Below, one piece after another: positions 17,864-24,354 of a DNA stretch of 64,000 nucleotides. The notes beneath the pieces were generated by a model. It was not told the DNA's origin and did no database searches. It was given only the letters and a program-made list of their open reading frames with translations. Position 1 is the stretch's first letter, and each line of letters starts with the position of its first letter. Source of the stretch: Bryobacterales bacterium. GTDB taxonomy: Bacteria > Acidobacteriota > Terriglobia > Bryobacterales > Bryobacteraceae. The position numbers were made by a program, and so were the translations under genes. Location: positions 272,879 to 336,878 of the forward strand of contig JADZCM010000017.1 of assembly GCA_020851555.1 (NCBI GenBank), given 5' to 3'.

Positions 17864-18056
17864 ATGAAGGTTCGGGATGTAATCAAGGCGATGGAAAAGG
17901 ACGCTTTGGGTGATCGACCGGACGCGTGGCGACCACCGGCAGTACCGGCACCCCGGCCGCCTCGAAGCGGGAACGGTTACGGTTCCCGGCCACCCCGGAG
18001 ACGACATGCCTGCGGGAACGCTAAACTCCATACTGAAGAAGGCAGGGCTGAAATGA
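17864..18056 (+). pseudogene. hicA: HicA toxin gene broken by a +1 frameshift
   Basis: The first 13 codons read MKVRDVIKAMEKD, the normal HicA start. The frame then shifts by one base within about 17900-17908, and the rest continues in another frame as DRTRGDHRQYRHPGRLEAGT, VTVPGHPGDD and GTLNSILKKAGLK up to the TGA at 18054-18056. The total length is 193 bases, one more than the 192 expected for a 63-residue HicA, so a single inserted base near GACGCTTTGG explains the break. The RNase histidine (GDHRQY) lies after the shift. HicA is the mRNA-cleaving toxin of HicAB. Its end overlaps hicB by four bases (ATGA), the normal operon layout. Confidence 0.85.
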
Positions 18057-18271
18057 AAGAGTATGCCGTCGTCTTTGAAAAGGCGCAGAACAACTGGGCG
18101 GCGTACGTGCCGGATCTCCCCGGTTGTGTCACCACTGGCAAGACGCTTGAGGAAACGCGCCTTCTGATCGCGGAAGCGATCGAGTTTCACATCGAGGGGA
18201 TGCGACTGCACGGCGAATCCGTTCCCGAGCCGACGGCGGTGGCGGAGTCGATCCCAGTCCGGGCGGCGTGA
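18053..18271 (+). CDS. hicB: HicB-type antitoxin
   Basis: 72 residues, ATG at 18053 overlapping the stop of hicA. The sequence MKEYAVVFEKAQNNWAAYVP, then DLPGCVTTGKTLEET and AIEFHIEGMRLHGESVPEP, is a complete HicB partial RNase H fold. No separate DNA-binding domain follows, so this is the short HicB form. The antitoxin binds and inhibits HicA. Since hicA is frameshifted, hicB is an antitoxin without a working cognate toxin here; it may be neutral or on its way to decay. After its stop the same frame stays open into the next remnant gene. Confidence 0.9.
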   Translation: MKEYAVVFEKAQNNWAAYVPDLPGCVTTGKTLEETRLLIAEAIEFHIEGMRLHGESVPEPTAVAESIPVRAA

Positions 18272-18355
18272 GCATGCCTTCATGGACAGGATGGGCGGGA
18301 GTCCGATCCTGAGCGGTCAAGAGGTGCCATCGAGCCCGCAGCCCAGTCCATTTGC

Positions 18356-18808
18356 GAGGATTCAGTTTCGGTCACTGATCTTGCTGTCCAGCTAGGCAAA
18401 CGGAACCAGACCATTTTCAAAGTTATCCGGCGGCTCAACATCGAGCCCATAAAGCGCCGCAGCGCTGGCCATCGCGGCCAACTCGTCTCGTATGTTACAG
18501 GTCAGGAATCTCGGCTGATGCCAGCCGAGTTGCGCTCTCTGGCGCTGCCTTCAAAAACCGACGGCACTCTGACAACCCCGCCCCAGTATCTGCCGGATGA
18601 TCAGGGCGTGTTCTACCTGCTCCAACTGGAACCGGAACACGATCCGGGACGAATCGAAGTTGGGTTTGCCGTGAGCCTGCAGGGCGGCATCGCGTACAGC
18701 GAATTTGAGCCCGGCCGGTACTACTCCGTGGCCCTCATCGCGTTGGGCCTCCGCCAGCGCCAGAGCATTGACGAAGTGATCGGTGAAGACGGAGCCATTC
18801 TGGGATGA
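18356..18808 (+). pseudogene. Remnant of an HTH protein with a GIY-YIG-like C-terminus
   Basis: The frame runs open from the hicB stop to 18808, but has no ATG, GTG or TTG before 18518, well inside the conserved part. From 18356 it reads EDSVSVTDLAVQLGKRNQTI then FKVIRRLNIEPIKRR, a helix-turn-helix, and then LPDDQGVFYLLQLEPEHDPG and RIEVGFAVS, which recalls T5orf172/GIY-YIG-like proteins as I remember them. After FAVS the match appears to end. I call it a gene that has lost its start and probably its true C-terminus. A shorter product from the ATG at 18518 is possible. Its stop overlaps the next ORF by four bases. Confidence 0.5.
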
Positions 18809-19359
18809 ACATTGCCGAACGGAGGTTGATAACACGCGCTCTTGGCCCGGCGGTCATCGCTGTCATGGACCGGGTTGACCTCCGGCCGGAGCCGGGCGCG
18901 TGGAGGACTTTGGCGCGGGCCGTCATCCTGTCGGCCGGAGACGTGGCCAGCGATCCATGCGGCCGGGTCATCCTTGCGGCGATCTGCCGGAGGGCAGTGG
19001 TGGGGGATGACCGCGTGCCGGGCCGCATTGGCGAACACCGTTTGTCGGAGGGTTGCTACTCCTTCAATGAGGCCATGACGCTGGCGGCGGCACACCTGAA
19101 GCAACCCGGCCGCGCCGGGCTAGCCCTGGGACTGTTGCGGCAGGGCTGGACGGTCCGACCACTCCTCCGGCAGTTTTACGGTATCGACTCCGGCCCGTCG
19201 TGGGACGATGCGGCTGAACGCCGAGCATTTCGTAGGACCTTGCAGCGCAGCAAAGAAGCCGTTAATTGTCGGCCACCTCACTGGGGTGCTGTTTCAGCCA
19301 TGGCAGCGCCCGTTTTTGCACATTCCTATGGTTTGCGGCTGAAGCGTAAGCCGTCCTGA
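18805..19359 (+). CDS. Hypothetical protein, 184 residues
   Basis: Not recognised. The ORF starts with ATG at 18805 inside the last codons of the upstream remnant (ATGA overlap), which suggests coupling. It is mixed helical (LAAAHLKQPGRAGLALGLLR; WDDAAERRAFRRTLQRSKEA) with many arginines and a basic tail (YGLRLKRKPS), with no membrane segment and no clear catalytic motif. It ends 45 bases before the convergent retron reverse transcriptase. It could be an accessory protein of the islet or a spurious reading of decayed DNA. Confidence 0.45.
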   Translation: MNIAERRLITRALGPAVIAVMDRVDLRPEPGAWRTLARAVILSAGDVASDPCGRVILAAICRRAVVGDDRVPGRIGEHRLSEGCYSFNEAMTLAAAHLKQPGRAGLALGLLRQGWTVRPLLRQFYGIDSGPSWDDAAERRAFRRTLQRSKEAVNCRPPHWGAVSAMAAPVFAHSYGLRLKRKPS

Positions 19360-19404
19360 CAGTCGAGGTCGGGAGGGAACCTACGGCTGGCTTGCGGCCA
19401 ATGC

Positions 19405-21141
19405 CTATGGAGCCGTTGCACCGACAACGGCAGCGTGGTCCTTGACGATACGGGCAATATTCGTCAGTAATGGGCCGAACCCTTTGAAATTGATGGTGTC
19501 GGCTTTGGGACGGACGACCTGATGGGCGAAAATCTTCTTCCCGTAGTGCTTGGTGCTGTCGTAGTCGTTTGCTGCTACGAAGGTTTTCCCGCCGATGACG
19601 GTAGCCTTGATGGCTGCATCGAAAAAATCCTCGATTTTGGATTCCTTGGCGTTGTTCAGCAGGGGCGTGGGTACGGCATACAAGTTGCGAACCACGTGCG
19701 TGTAGGCGTCCGTCGCCTTTACTGCTTTCTTACTTACCTCTCTGATGGCGCTGCGGATGGGGTTTGCGCCGTTGTCATTATCGTACAGCACGATGACTGG
19801 CTGCTTGAGCCCCGGCGCTTTAAAACGGTCCGTTTCCCTGCTGTAGGTCCCAATGAAATGCTTCAAGTGGCCGGTGCCGCCATCCTTGAGGCCAAGAATG
19901 CGTGCGGTGCTAGAACGGGCGTACTTGTATATTCGCACCTTCAGATGTCTTTTGCCGTTGCTGTCGATTTCCGCCAACTCCGGGAAGCTTGCCGCAAGGC
20001 TGCGGATCGCATGCGTGAGGTACACGTTGTCGGTTTCGCCCTCGCAGAGAATCACCGGCTTGGATGCTGCGTAGAAGTCCCGGTAGATGAGGAATTGCCG
20101 GTACATGGATTCTCTACCAGCAGGATACCGGGTGTAGTTCACGTCCGACGCTATCTTCTTGTTGAATTGATCGATGCTGTCGATGAACCCCAACCGCCCG
20201 TGCAACTCGTCCAGGGATCCCGGGCGCTTTTCAAGGGTTTTCGTGCCTCCCTTGTCAATGATTCCCCAGAGCTCAAATTCCCCGGTGCTAAAGAGGCGGT
20301 GCACCATCGCGCGCACATTGTGCCGATAATCGTGGCGGACGTTGATCTTTTCATTCACCACGAGACCCGTGACATCCTGGCGTGAGGTGCGGTAGTTCAT
20401 GCGCGTCTTGGAATTGTTGATACGAAAGCCCGCATGATTGACGAGCGCCTGCACGTCAGGCCCCGGCAGCCACAGGTGCGGGTCTGTCGCTGAGGGCTTG
20501 GCAATCTCTGGAGGAAACTCCTTCTTGTTCGTCGAGAAGGTTAGATCGTCGGCGTACCGCGAGTAAGTGCACCCCACCTTGCTGGAAAGGCGCACGAGGT
20601 GCATGTCCATCACATGGGCGATCAGATTGGAAATCACAGGGGAGCACGGACTACCCTGCGGCAGACCATTCGCGTGGCAGGCGATTTGTGCAATGGTGGT
20701 TGCCACGTGTTTCTGAAGCTGGAAATTGTGGTCCCGCAGGAAAAACCCCCGTACACGGCCGAAATTAATGCAAGGAAAGAAGTCCTCCAGGTCGAGATTG
20801 AATACCCACCGGCGTTTGCGGTGTTGCCGCGCGTTGGTGATAATGGAACGCTTCCGCTTGAAGCCGTGAGCGAGTTTGTCTTTTCGGTTCTTGGCCGTGT
20901 TGATCTCGTCAACGCAGTCCTGCAGCAGGTCCGAAAGGCGCTGCTGGACGAGTTTTAGATCGTCATCAGGCGCCGTAATCGTGCGCGTCCCGCCGTGCCG
21001 CTTAGGGATTTCAAACGTGGAGTATTTTTTTGCAGCGGGCTTTCTGTAAAGGATGTAGGAGAGACCGGAAGGCTCGAACCGCAGCAGCCTTGCAAGGTCA
21101 CTCAGTGTCGCTGCGGATTGAAGGGAAGCAAGCCGGGGCAT
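19405..21141 (-). CDS. Retron reverse transcriptase with fused C-terminal TOPRIM domain
   Basis: 578 residues. The RT part (1-330) has NLDLEDFF (motif A, around 115-122), the PQGSPCSP block (161-168), the YADD catalytic site (196-199) in YSRYADDLTFS, and the retron-typical VTG triplet (257-259) in DVTGLVV. The C-terminal part has CEGETDNVYL (Glu367) and IVLYDNDNGA (Asp454, Asp456), the Glu and DxD signature of a TOPRIM nuclease or primase fold. RT-TOPRIM fusions of this length occur in the Ec67 (Eco2) class of retrons, which act in phage defence through the TOPRIM effector. The gene is visibly poorer in G+C than its neighbours, suggesting transfer. It is preceded by the msr-msd RNA; no separate effector gene is needed. 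Both catalytic centres look intact, so I consider it functional. Confidence 0.93.
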   Translation of the reverse strand: MPRLASLQSAATLSDLARLLRFEPSGLSYILYRKPAAKKYSTFEIPKRHGGTRTITAPDDDLKLVQQRLSDLLQDCVDEINTAKNRKDKLAHGFKRKRSIITNARQHRKRRWVFNLDLEDFFPCINFGRVRGFFLRDHNFQLQKHVATTIAQIACHANGLPQGSPCSPVISNLIAHVMDMHLVRLSSKVGCTYSRYADDLTFSTNKKEFPPEIAKPSATDPHLWLPGPDVQALVNHAGFRINNSKTRMNYRTSRQDVTGLVVNEKINVRHDYRHNVRAMVHRLFSTGEFELWGIIDKGGTKTLEKRPGSLDELHGRLGFIDSIDQFNKKIASDVNYTRYPAGRESMYRQFLIYRDFYAASKPVILCEGETDNVYLTHAIRSLAASFPELAEIDSNGKRHLKVRIYKYARSSTARILGLKDGGTGHLKHFIGTYSRETDRFKAPGLKQPVIVLYDNDNGANPIRSAIREVSKKAVKATDAYTHVVRNLYAVPTPLLNNAKESKIEDFFDAAIKATVIGGKTFVAANDYDSTKHYGKKIFAHQVVRPKADTINFKGFGPLLTNIARIVKDHAAVVGATAP

Positions 21142-21152
21142 GCGTCAGGAAA

Positions 21153-21287
21153 GGAGACCCACCGGCACTCCTTAGCGAAGCCAGTCACCAGCAGATACAG
21201 CGTATCTGCAGACGAGAATCAGCATAGTACCCGACCTTTGCTTCAAATGCCACGAAACATGGCACAAAATCTGCCGAGTGGGTCCTC
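21153..21287 (-). ncRNA. Retron msr-msd RNA
   Basis: A 135-base RNA ends 11 bases before the RT start. Its ends are complementary: a1 (21287-21272, GAGGACCCACTCGGCA) and a2 (21167-21153, TGCCGGTGGGTCTCC) pair over about 12 bp with one bulged T. Directly after a1 is G21271, the candidate branching guanosine. The msr hairpin is GTGCCA-TGTTTCG-TGGCAT (21265-21247), the msd hairpin GCAGATAC-GCT-GTATCTGC (21209-21191, perfect 8 bp). The 3' side reads AAGGAGTGCC. The order a1-G-hairpin-msd-a2 is that of known retrons and resembles what I recall of the Ec67 RNA. If priming follows that model, msDNA would start near 21169 on the + strand. Confidence 0.83.
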
Positions 21288-21291
21288 AAAT

Positions 21292-21300
21292 ACAATAGCA
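21292..21300 (-). promoter_or_regulatory. Extended -10 element for the retron RNA
   Basis: On the minus strand TGCTATTGT reads as TGn plus a TATTGT -10 box. Transcription would begin about 6-7 bases downstream, near 21285, at the first bases of a1 of the retron RNA. No good -35 box is visible, which an extended -10 can tolerate. Confidence 0.5.
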
Positions 21301-21602
21301 TGGCGACTGGCGCTTCTGGGAAGTCACTGGCCTGAGCGGGGCTCGCGTGCTGCAATCCGAGGGACGCTGTTTCGGGTGTCATGCAGCCGATCAGGACAGG
21401 TGCGCCCACACAGTGCCACCACAGGAGCCAGCGCCGGGCCTCCGGGCGGCCGGAGGCTTACCGGGCCGGGCGCGGTCAGGCCCGGAACCCACAGGAGCCG
21501 GAAAGCGGCGACTGGACAGAGAGAGCAGCCTCAACCGCTTTCTGCGGGCTTTCGGGCTTGTATGCCTTTTCGGGAGAAGTACTCAGAAGTGATTGAACGG
21601 AA
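21301..21602. other. Non-coding spacer between retron and tRNA-Pro
   Basis: No gene is supported in these 300 bases; short open frames here have no ribosome sites or familiar motifs. It contains a perfect 8-bp stem GCCTCCGG-GCGG-CCGGAGGC at 21438-21457, inside a looser outer pairing (21431-21440 with about 21466-21475), flanked by a 9-base direct repeat ACAGGAGCC at 21421 and 21491. This could be remnant of a small mobile element or a structured leader; there is no T-run after the stem. Confidence 0.5.
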
Positions 21603-21680
21603 TGGTCGGGGCGAGTGGATTCGAACCACCGACCTCCTGGTCCCGAACCAGGCGCTCTAGCCAGGCTGAGCCACGCCCCG
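21603..21680 (-). tRNA. tRNA-Pro (anticodon CGG), CCA encoded
   Basis: The minus strand folds as a full cloverleaf: acceptor CGGGGCG/CGCCCCG with discriminator A, D-arm GCTC...GAGC, anticodon arm CCTGG-TTCGGGA-CCAGG giving anticodon CGG, a five-base variable region, and T-arm GGTGG-TTCGAAT-CCACT with one G-T pair. The 3' CCA is encoded at 21605-21603. The retron islet lies directly downstream of its 3' end, a common place for integration of mobile DNA, although no second copy of the 3' end was seen. Confidence 0.96.
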
Positions 21681-21701
21681 ATCGATTGGCTGCCAACCAA
21701 A

Positions 21702-21710
21702 AGTATAGCA
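21702..21710 (-). promoter_or_regulatory. Extended -10 promoter of tRNA-Pro
   Basis: TGCTATACT on the minus strand is a TGn-TATACT extended -10 box, placing the start about 15 bases before the mature tRNA. No clear -35 box is seen at 17 bases. Confidence 0.5.
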
Positions 21711-21820
21711 TCGCCGGACGTATAATACGCCACAAAATGAGCTGCACGTTCCTGCTAATCCCCGCCTCCACCCTCGCGGCTCAGGCCGCCGGGCAACCGG
21801 CCGCTGCAAGGGTGCGGCGG

Positions 21821-22957
21821 TCAGAACTGCTCGAGCTCGGCGATGAGCGCCGCCAGGCCTTTCCTGCGGTACAGTTCCGTAAGACGCTGCTCTTCCACCG
21901 ACGGAGCGACCACCCGTGACAGCCTCGGCTCGCTCAGCGCCTCCCGCGCGGGGACCCAAACGGAACCGTCGGCAAACTCCACCTGGCTGACGAAGCCGGT
22001 CATGCCGGCTATGGAGAGCGGCCGGCCCGGCGCGGCCGCAAAGCGCAGGGAAGCGTCCTGCCTCACCCGGCTGGTCTGGCCGGGAGACAGGCTCAGATCC
22101 GGATCGGAGGCCGGCACGGACCCCGCCAGATAATCGCGGCCGTCGGCGTCCCGGATGATCCAGCCCACCTCGAAGTACCGTACCGTGCGCCCGGAGCGGT
22201 TGCGGACCTCCAGGCTGGGCGTGCGCGCTTCATTGCCCGCCACAAGCGCCATGCCGCCGACCGGCTCCACCGGCGCTTCCGGAAGGCTCAGGAAGGTGAA
22301 CTGCAACTGTCGCTCCGCCTCGACGGTGGTGGCGCGTCCGCCCCTGGCCAGTTGCACGTCCAGCCGCGGCCTCTGGGCCTGCCGCGCCAGGCTCTCCAGA
22401 ACCGCTTGCCGAAGCCCCTCCTGCCCCTCTCGGGCGAGGAGCGTCTTGAAATGGCGCCGGTCGCGGCGCGCCTCCATTTCCCAGACCGTCATGGAGCGCC
22501 GTGAGTTCAGCTTGTTCGGCCCGTAAAAAGAAAGATCCTCAAACAGGACGCCGTCCAGGCTCACCACCACGAGCGGCCCGGCGGGCCACGCCGGACGCAG
22601 CAGCCGCAGGTTGACGCGCACCGGGAACGTCTCGCCCGGAGGCACGTTCAGGCTCGGCACGGAAACGGAGGCCTTGCCGCCCGCGGTCAGTTCCTCCGCC
22701 GTCACCAGCAGCGTGACGCCCCGCAGACGGCGGGTGGCCGAGTTGCGCAAAGCCAGCGACGCGCGCAGGTCGATCAGCACGGCGCTGCCGCGCGGCGTCG
22801 GCGTCGAATCGCCCATGTCGGCGGAGACGAAAGTGAGCGGCGAGTCTTTGGGGAAATCGATCTTCAGGGACGTCTGCGGATCGAGCGGGCGTGGCTGGGC
22901 CGATGCCGCACCCAGGCCCAGCAACAGCGCTGCCGCAACTCTACTGAGCGTAGACAC
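21821..22957 (-). CDS. Secreted protein of unknown function following an ECF module
   Basis: 378 residues with a signal peptide (MSTLSRVAAALLLGLGAASA, cleavage after AQP). Several short beta-rich segments (VLIDLRASLALRNSATRRLR; PGETFPVRVNLRLLRPAWPA; VRNRSGRTVRYFEVGWIIRD) look like immunoglobulin-like or transthyretin-like sandwiches. No catalytic motif is seen. Its 5' end overlaps the end of the upstream anti-sigma gene by 17 bases, so it is the last gene of an ECF sigma - anti-sigma - secreted protein operon. A target or sensor of that signalling unit is the simplest reading; function unknown. Confidence 0.75.
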   Translation of the reverse strand: MSTLSRVAAALLLGLGAASAQPRPLDPQTSLKIDFPKDSPLTFVSADMGDSTPTPRGSAVLIDLRASLALRNSATRRLRGVTLLVTAEELTAGGKASVSVPSLNVPPGETFPVRVNLRLLRPAWPAGPLVVVSLDGVLFEDLSFYGPNKLNSRRSMTVWEMEARRDRRHFKTLLAREGQEGLRQAVLESLARQAQRPRLDVQLARGGRATTVEAERQLQFTFLSLPEAPVEPVGGMALVAGNEARTPSLEVRNRSGRTVRYFEVGWIIRDADGRDYLAGSVPASDPDLSLSPGQTSRVRQDASLRFAAAPGRPLSIAGMTGFVSQVEFADGSVWVPAREALSEPRLSRVVAPSVEEQRLTELYRRKGLAALIAELEQF

Positions 22958-23519
22958 TGTGTATCGTCACCTGTCCCGTATCCGCGTCCACGAAGTCGGC
23001 GCGCATCGTTCCCTGGGCATTGACCATGTAGGTCGCTTCCCCGGCGCCAGGGTGCCGCAGCGTGAGCATGCGGTCTCCCTGCTTCAGCTCGAGGCCCTCC
23101 GCCGTCGCGGCGATAACCGTGCCCTCCACATAGGGGCTGAACTCCTGGCGTGGCTGGGGCCGCTGGAAGTGCACGACGAACACCAGCACCGCGATGAGGG
23201 GCAGAATCACAGGGGCGAGGATCACGGCCCGCTGCCACCGCGGCCGGGCAAGCCTCTGTGTCAGGGGACCGACACATTCGCCGGCGGCCAGACCAACCCT
23301 GATGTTGGCGGTCATCTCCGAGGCCAGACGTTCCCACTCCAGGCCCGCCGGAAATTCCGCACACGCCCTCCGCAGGCGTTCCTTGTCGGCCACAAAGGCG
23401 CGCACCTGATCGTGGCACTGAGAGCATCGCGATACATGCCGGCTGACGGCCCACCGGCTCCACACACCAAGCTCCCTCCCGGCGTATAGGGCCAGCCTGG
23501 TCTCGGAGGGATGGCTCAT
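22941..23519 (-). CDS. Zinc-finger anti-sigma factor-like membrane protein
   Basis: 192 residues from the ATG at 23519, which overlaps the stop of the ECF gene (ATGA). The N-terminus carries His28-x3-Cys32-x2-Cys35 (RHVSRCSQC), the zinc-binding anti-sigma motif of ZAS proteins. A single membrane helix spans about 100-118 (AVILAPVILPLIAVLVFVV), followed by a periplasmic beta-rich part. ZAS proteins hold a partner ECF sigma in the cytoplasm until a signal releases it; the partner is the adjacent ECF factor. The sensory domain is too small to identify the signal. Confidence 0.85.
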   Translation of the reverse strand: MSHPSETRLALYAGRELGVWSRWAVSRHVSRCSQCHDQVRAFVADKERLRRACAEFPAGLEWERLASEMTANIRVGLAAGECVGPLTQRLARPRWQRAVILAPVILPLIAVLVFVVHFQRPQPRQEFSPYVEGTVIAATAEGLELKQGDRMLTLRHPGAGEATYMVNAQGTMRADFVDADTGQVTIHSVYAQ

Positions 23520-24088
23520 CTGGGCCTCCCCTGAAGATAGCGGCGGAACTTGACGCGCGCGTTGGCGATGTGGGAACGCACCGTGGCCCTGGAGCAACCC
23601 AGTTGCCGGGCGACGTCCTCGGCCGGCAGACCCTCCACGTCACGCAGCGTTAGGGCCAACCGCTCCCGCGGACTTAACAGACGGAGCCCGTCCTCGATAT
23701 AGGAGCGGTGCTCGGAAGCCAAAACCTGCTGCTCCGGGCTCTCGGCGGACGGACCGGCGAGCGGCTGCGACAGGGCGTCGATGGAAGTGGCGCTCACCCG
23801 CCCATGACGCCGCAGGAAGTCGATGGCGGTGTTCGTGGCTATCCGGGACAGCCACTGCGCGGATTTGTCCAGATCCTTGAGTTGCCCGTGCCGCTGCAGC
23901 GCCTTGATAAAGGTTTCCTGCGTGAGGTCCTGCGCGTCGGCCACGTTGCCCACGATGCGGTGGATCATCAGGAAAACCCGGCGCAAGTTCTCGGAAATAA
24001 AGAGGTTTTGTCTGTCCAGATCCTCCCGGACCCCATGCTCCGCCGCCTCGCTCATGGCGTTGGACCAATCCTGGACGACCGTGGACAT
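23516..24088 (-). CDS. ECF RNA polymerase sigma factor
   Basis: 190 residues with ATG at 24088. Region 2 spans about 30-95 (VFLMIHRIVGNVADAQDLTQ, ETFIKALQ; then SRIATNTAIDFLRR), and region 4 about 130-185 (LSPRERLALTLRDVEGLPAE, DVARQLGCSRATVRSHIANA). Regions 1.1 and 3 are absent, as in all ECF sigma factors. It is translationally coupled to an anti-sigma gene and then a secreted protein, a regular extracytoplasmic response unit. The 266-base gap upstream to the divergent aminotransferase gene is where an autoregulated promoter would sit; no characteristic ECF box was recognised. Confidence 0.9.
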   Translation of the reverse strand: MSTVVQDWSNAMSEAAEHGVREDLDRQNLFISENLRRVFLMIHRIVGNVADAQDLTQETFIKALQRHGQLKDLDKSAQWLSRIATNTAIDFLRRHGRVSATSIDALSQPLAGPSAESPEQQVLASEHRSYIEDGLRLLSPRERLALTLRDVEGLPAEDVARQLGCSRATVRSHIANARVKFRRYLQGRPR

Positions 24089-24156
24089 GCGCCTAAAGGA
24101 GATGACGCTAAACCGCGCAGAACGTGGAGCCGATTCACTTTCAAGCTCTCCGCCGT

Positions 24157-24226
24157 GGGCTTTCAGTTCTCAGGGAGCGGCCTGTGGCTGGCGCCTGATC
24201 GCTGGAAGCTGCTGCTTTCAAGATTC
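24157..24226. repeat. Degenerate heptanucleotide array, ten units
   Basis: The sequence divides into ten consecutive 7-base units with a shared nnGCTGn-like core: GGGCTTT, CAGTTCT, CAGGGAG, CGGCCTG, TGGCTGG, CGCCTGA, TCGCTGG, AAGCTGC, TGCTTTC, AAGATTC. It fills most of the spacer between the ECF gene and the aminotransferase gene, ending at the aminotransferase promoter. It does not code. Confidence 0.55.
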
Positions 24227-24246
24227 CGGATATCCATGGCTATAAT
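24217..24246 (+). promoter_or_regulatory. Sigma70-like promoter of the aminotransferase gene
   Basis: A perfect TATAAT at 24241-24246 is preceded, 18 bases upstream, by TTCAAG (24217-24222), a partial -35 box. The predicted start is near 24253, giving about 100 bases of leader before the ATG at 24355. Confidence 0.6.
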
Positions 24247-24354
24247 GTAGAGTTGGCCGCTCGCCCCCATTATGACTCAGCAGCGGTCTCCGAGGTCGGG
24301 CGGGACCAGTCAATCCGTCTCAGCAGCACCATACCAATTCAATAGGAGCTATTC

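Noticed and set aside
17864..18056. Programmed frameshifting to make HicA.
   Set aside because: No slippery heptamer, pause structure or other signal was seen at the shift, and HicA genes are not known to use frameshifting; mutation is simpler.
18518..18808. A whole 96-residue gene starting at ATG 18518.
   Set aside because: The upstream part of the frame encodes a clear helix-turn-helix continuous with it, so the ATG is internal.
21177..21316. A second inverted repeat (21177-21190 with 21301-21316, 14 bp with a 2-base bulge and one G-U) as the retron a1/a2 pair.
   Set aside because: The outer arm lies upstream of the likely transcription start, and the inner pair 21272-21287/21153-21167 fits the usual order, the G after a1 and the Ec67-like ends better.
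17299..21680. Integrated prophage or integrative element with att sites.
   Set aside because: No integrase, phage structural gene, or copy of the tRNA 3' end was found.
21593..21919. A 108-codon open frame on the + strand starting beside the tRNA.
   Set aside because: It covers the antisense of the tRNA and of the end of the secreted protein gene and has no ribosome site.
24157..24226. CRISPR array.
   Set aside because: The units are 7 bases with no unique spacers, and no cas genes are seen; no CRISPR array exists in the window.
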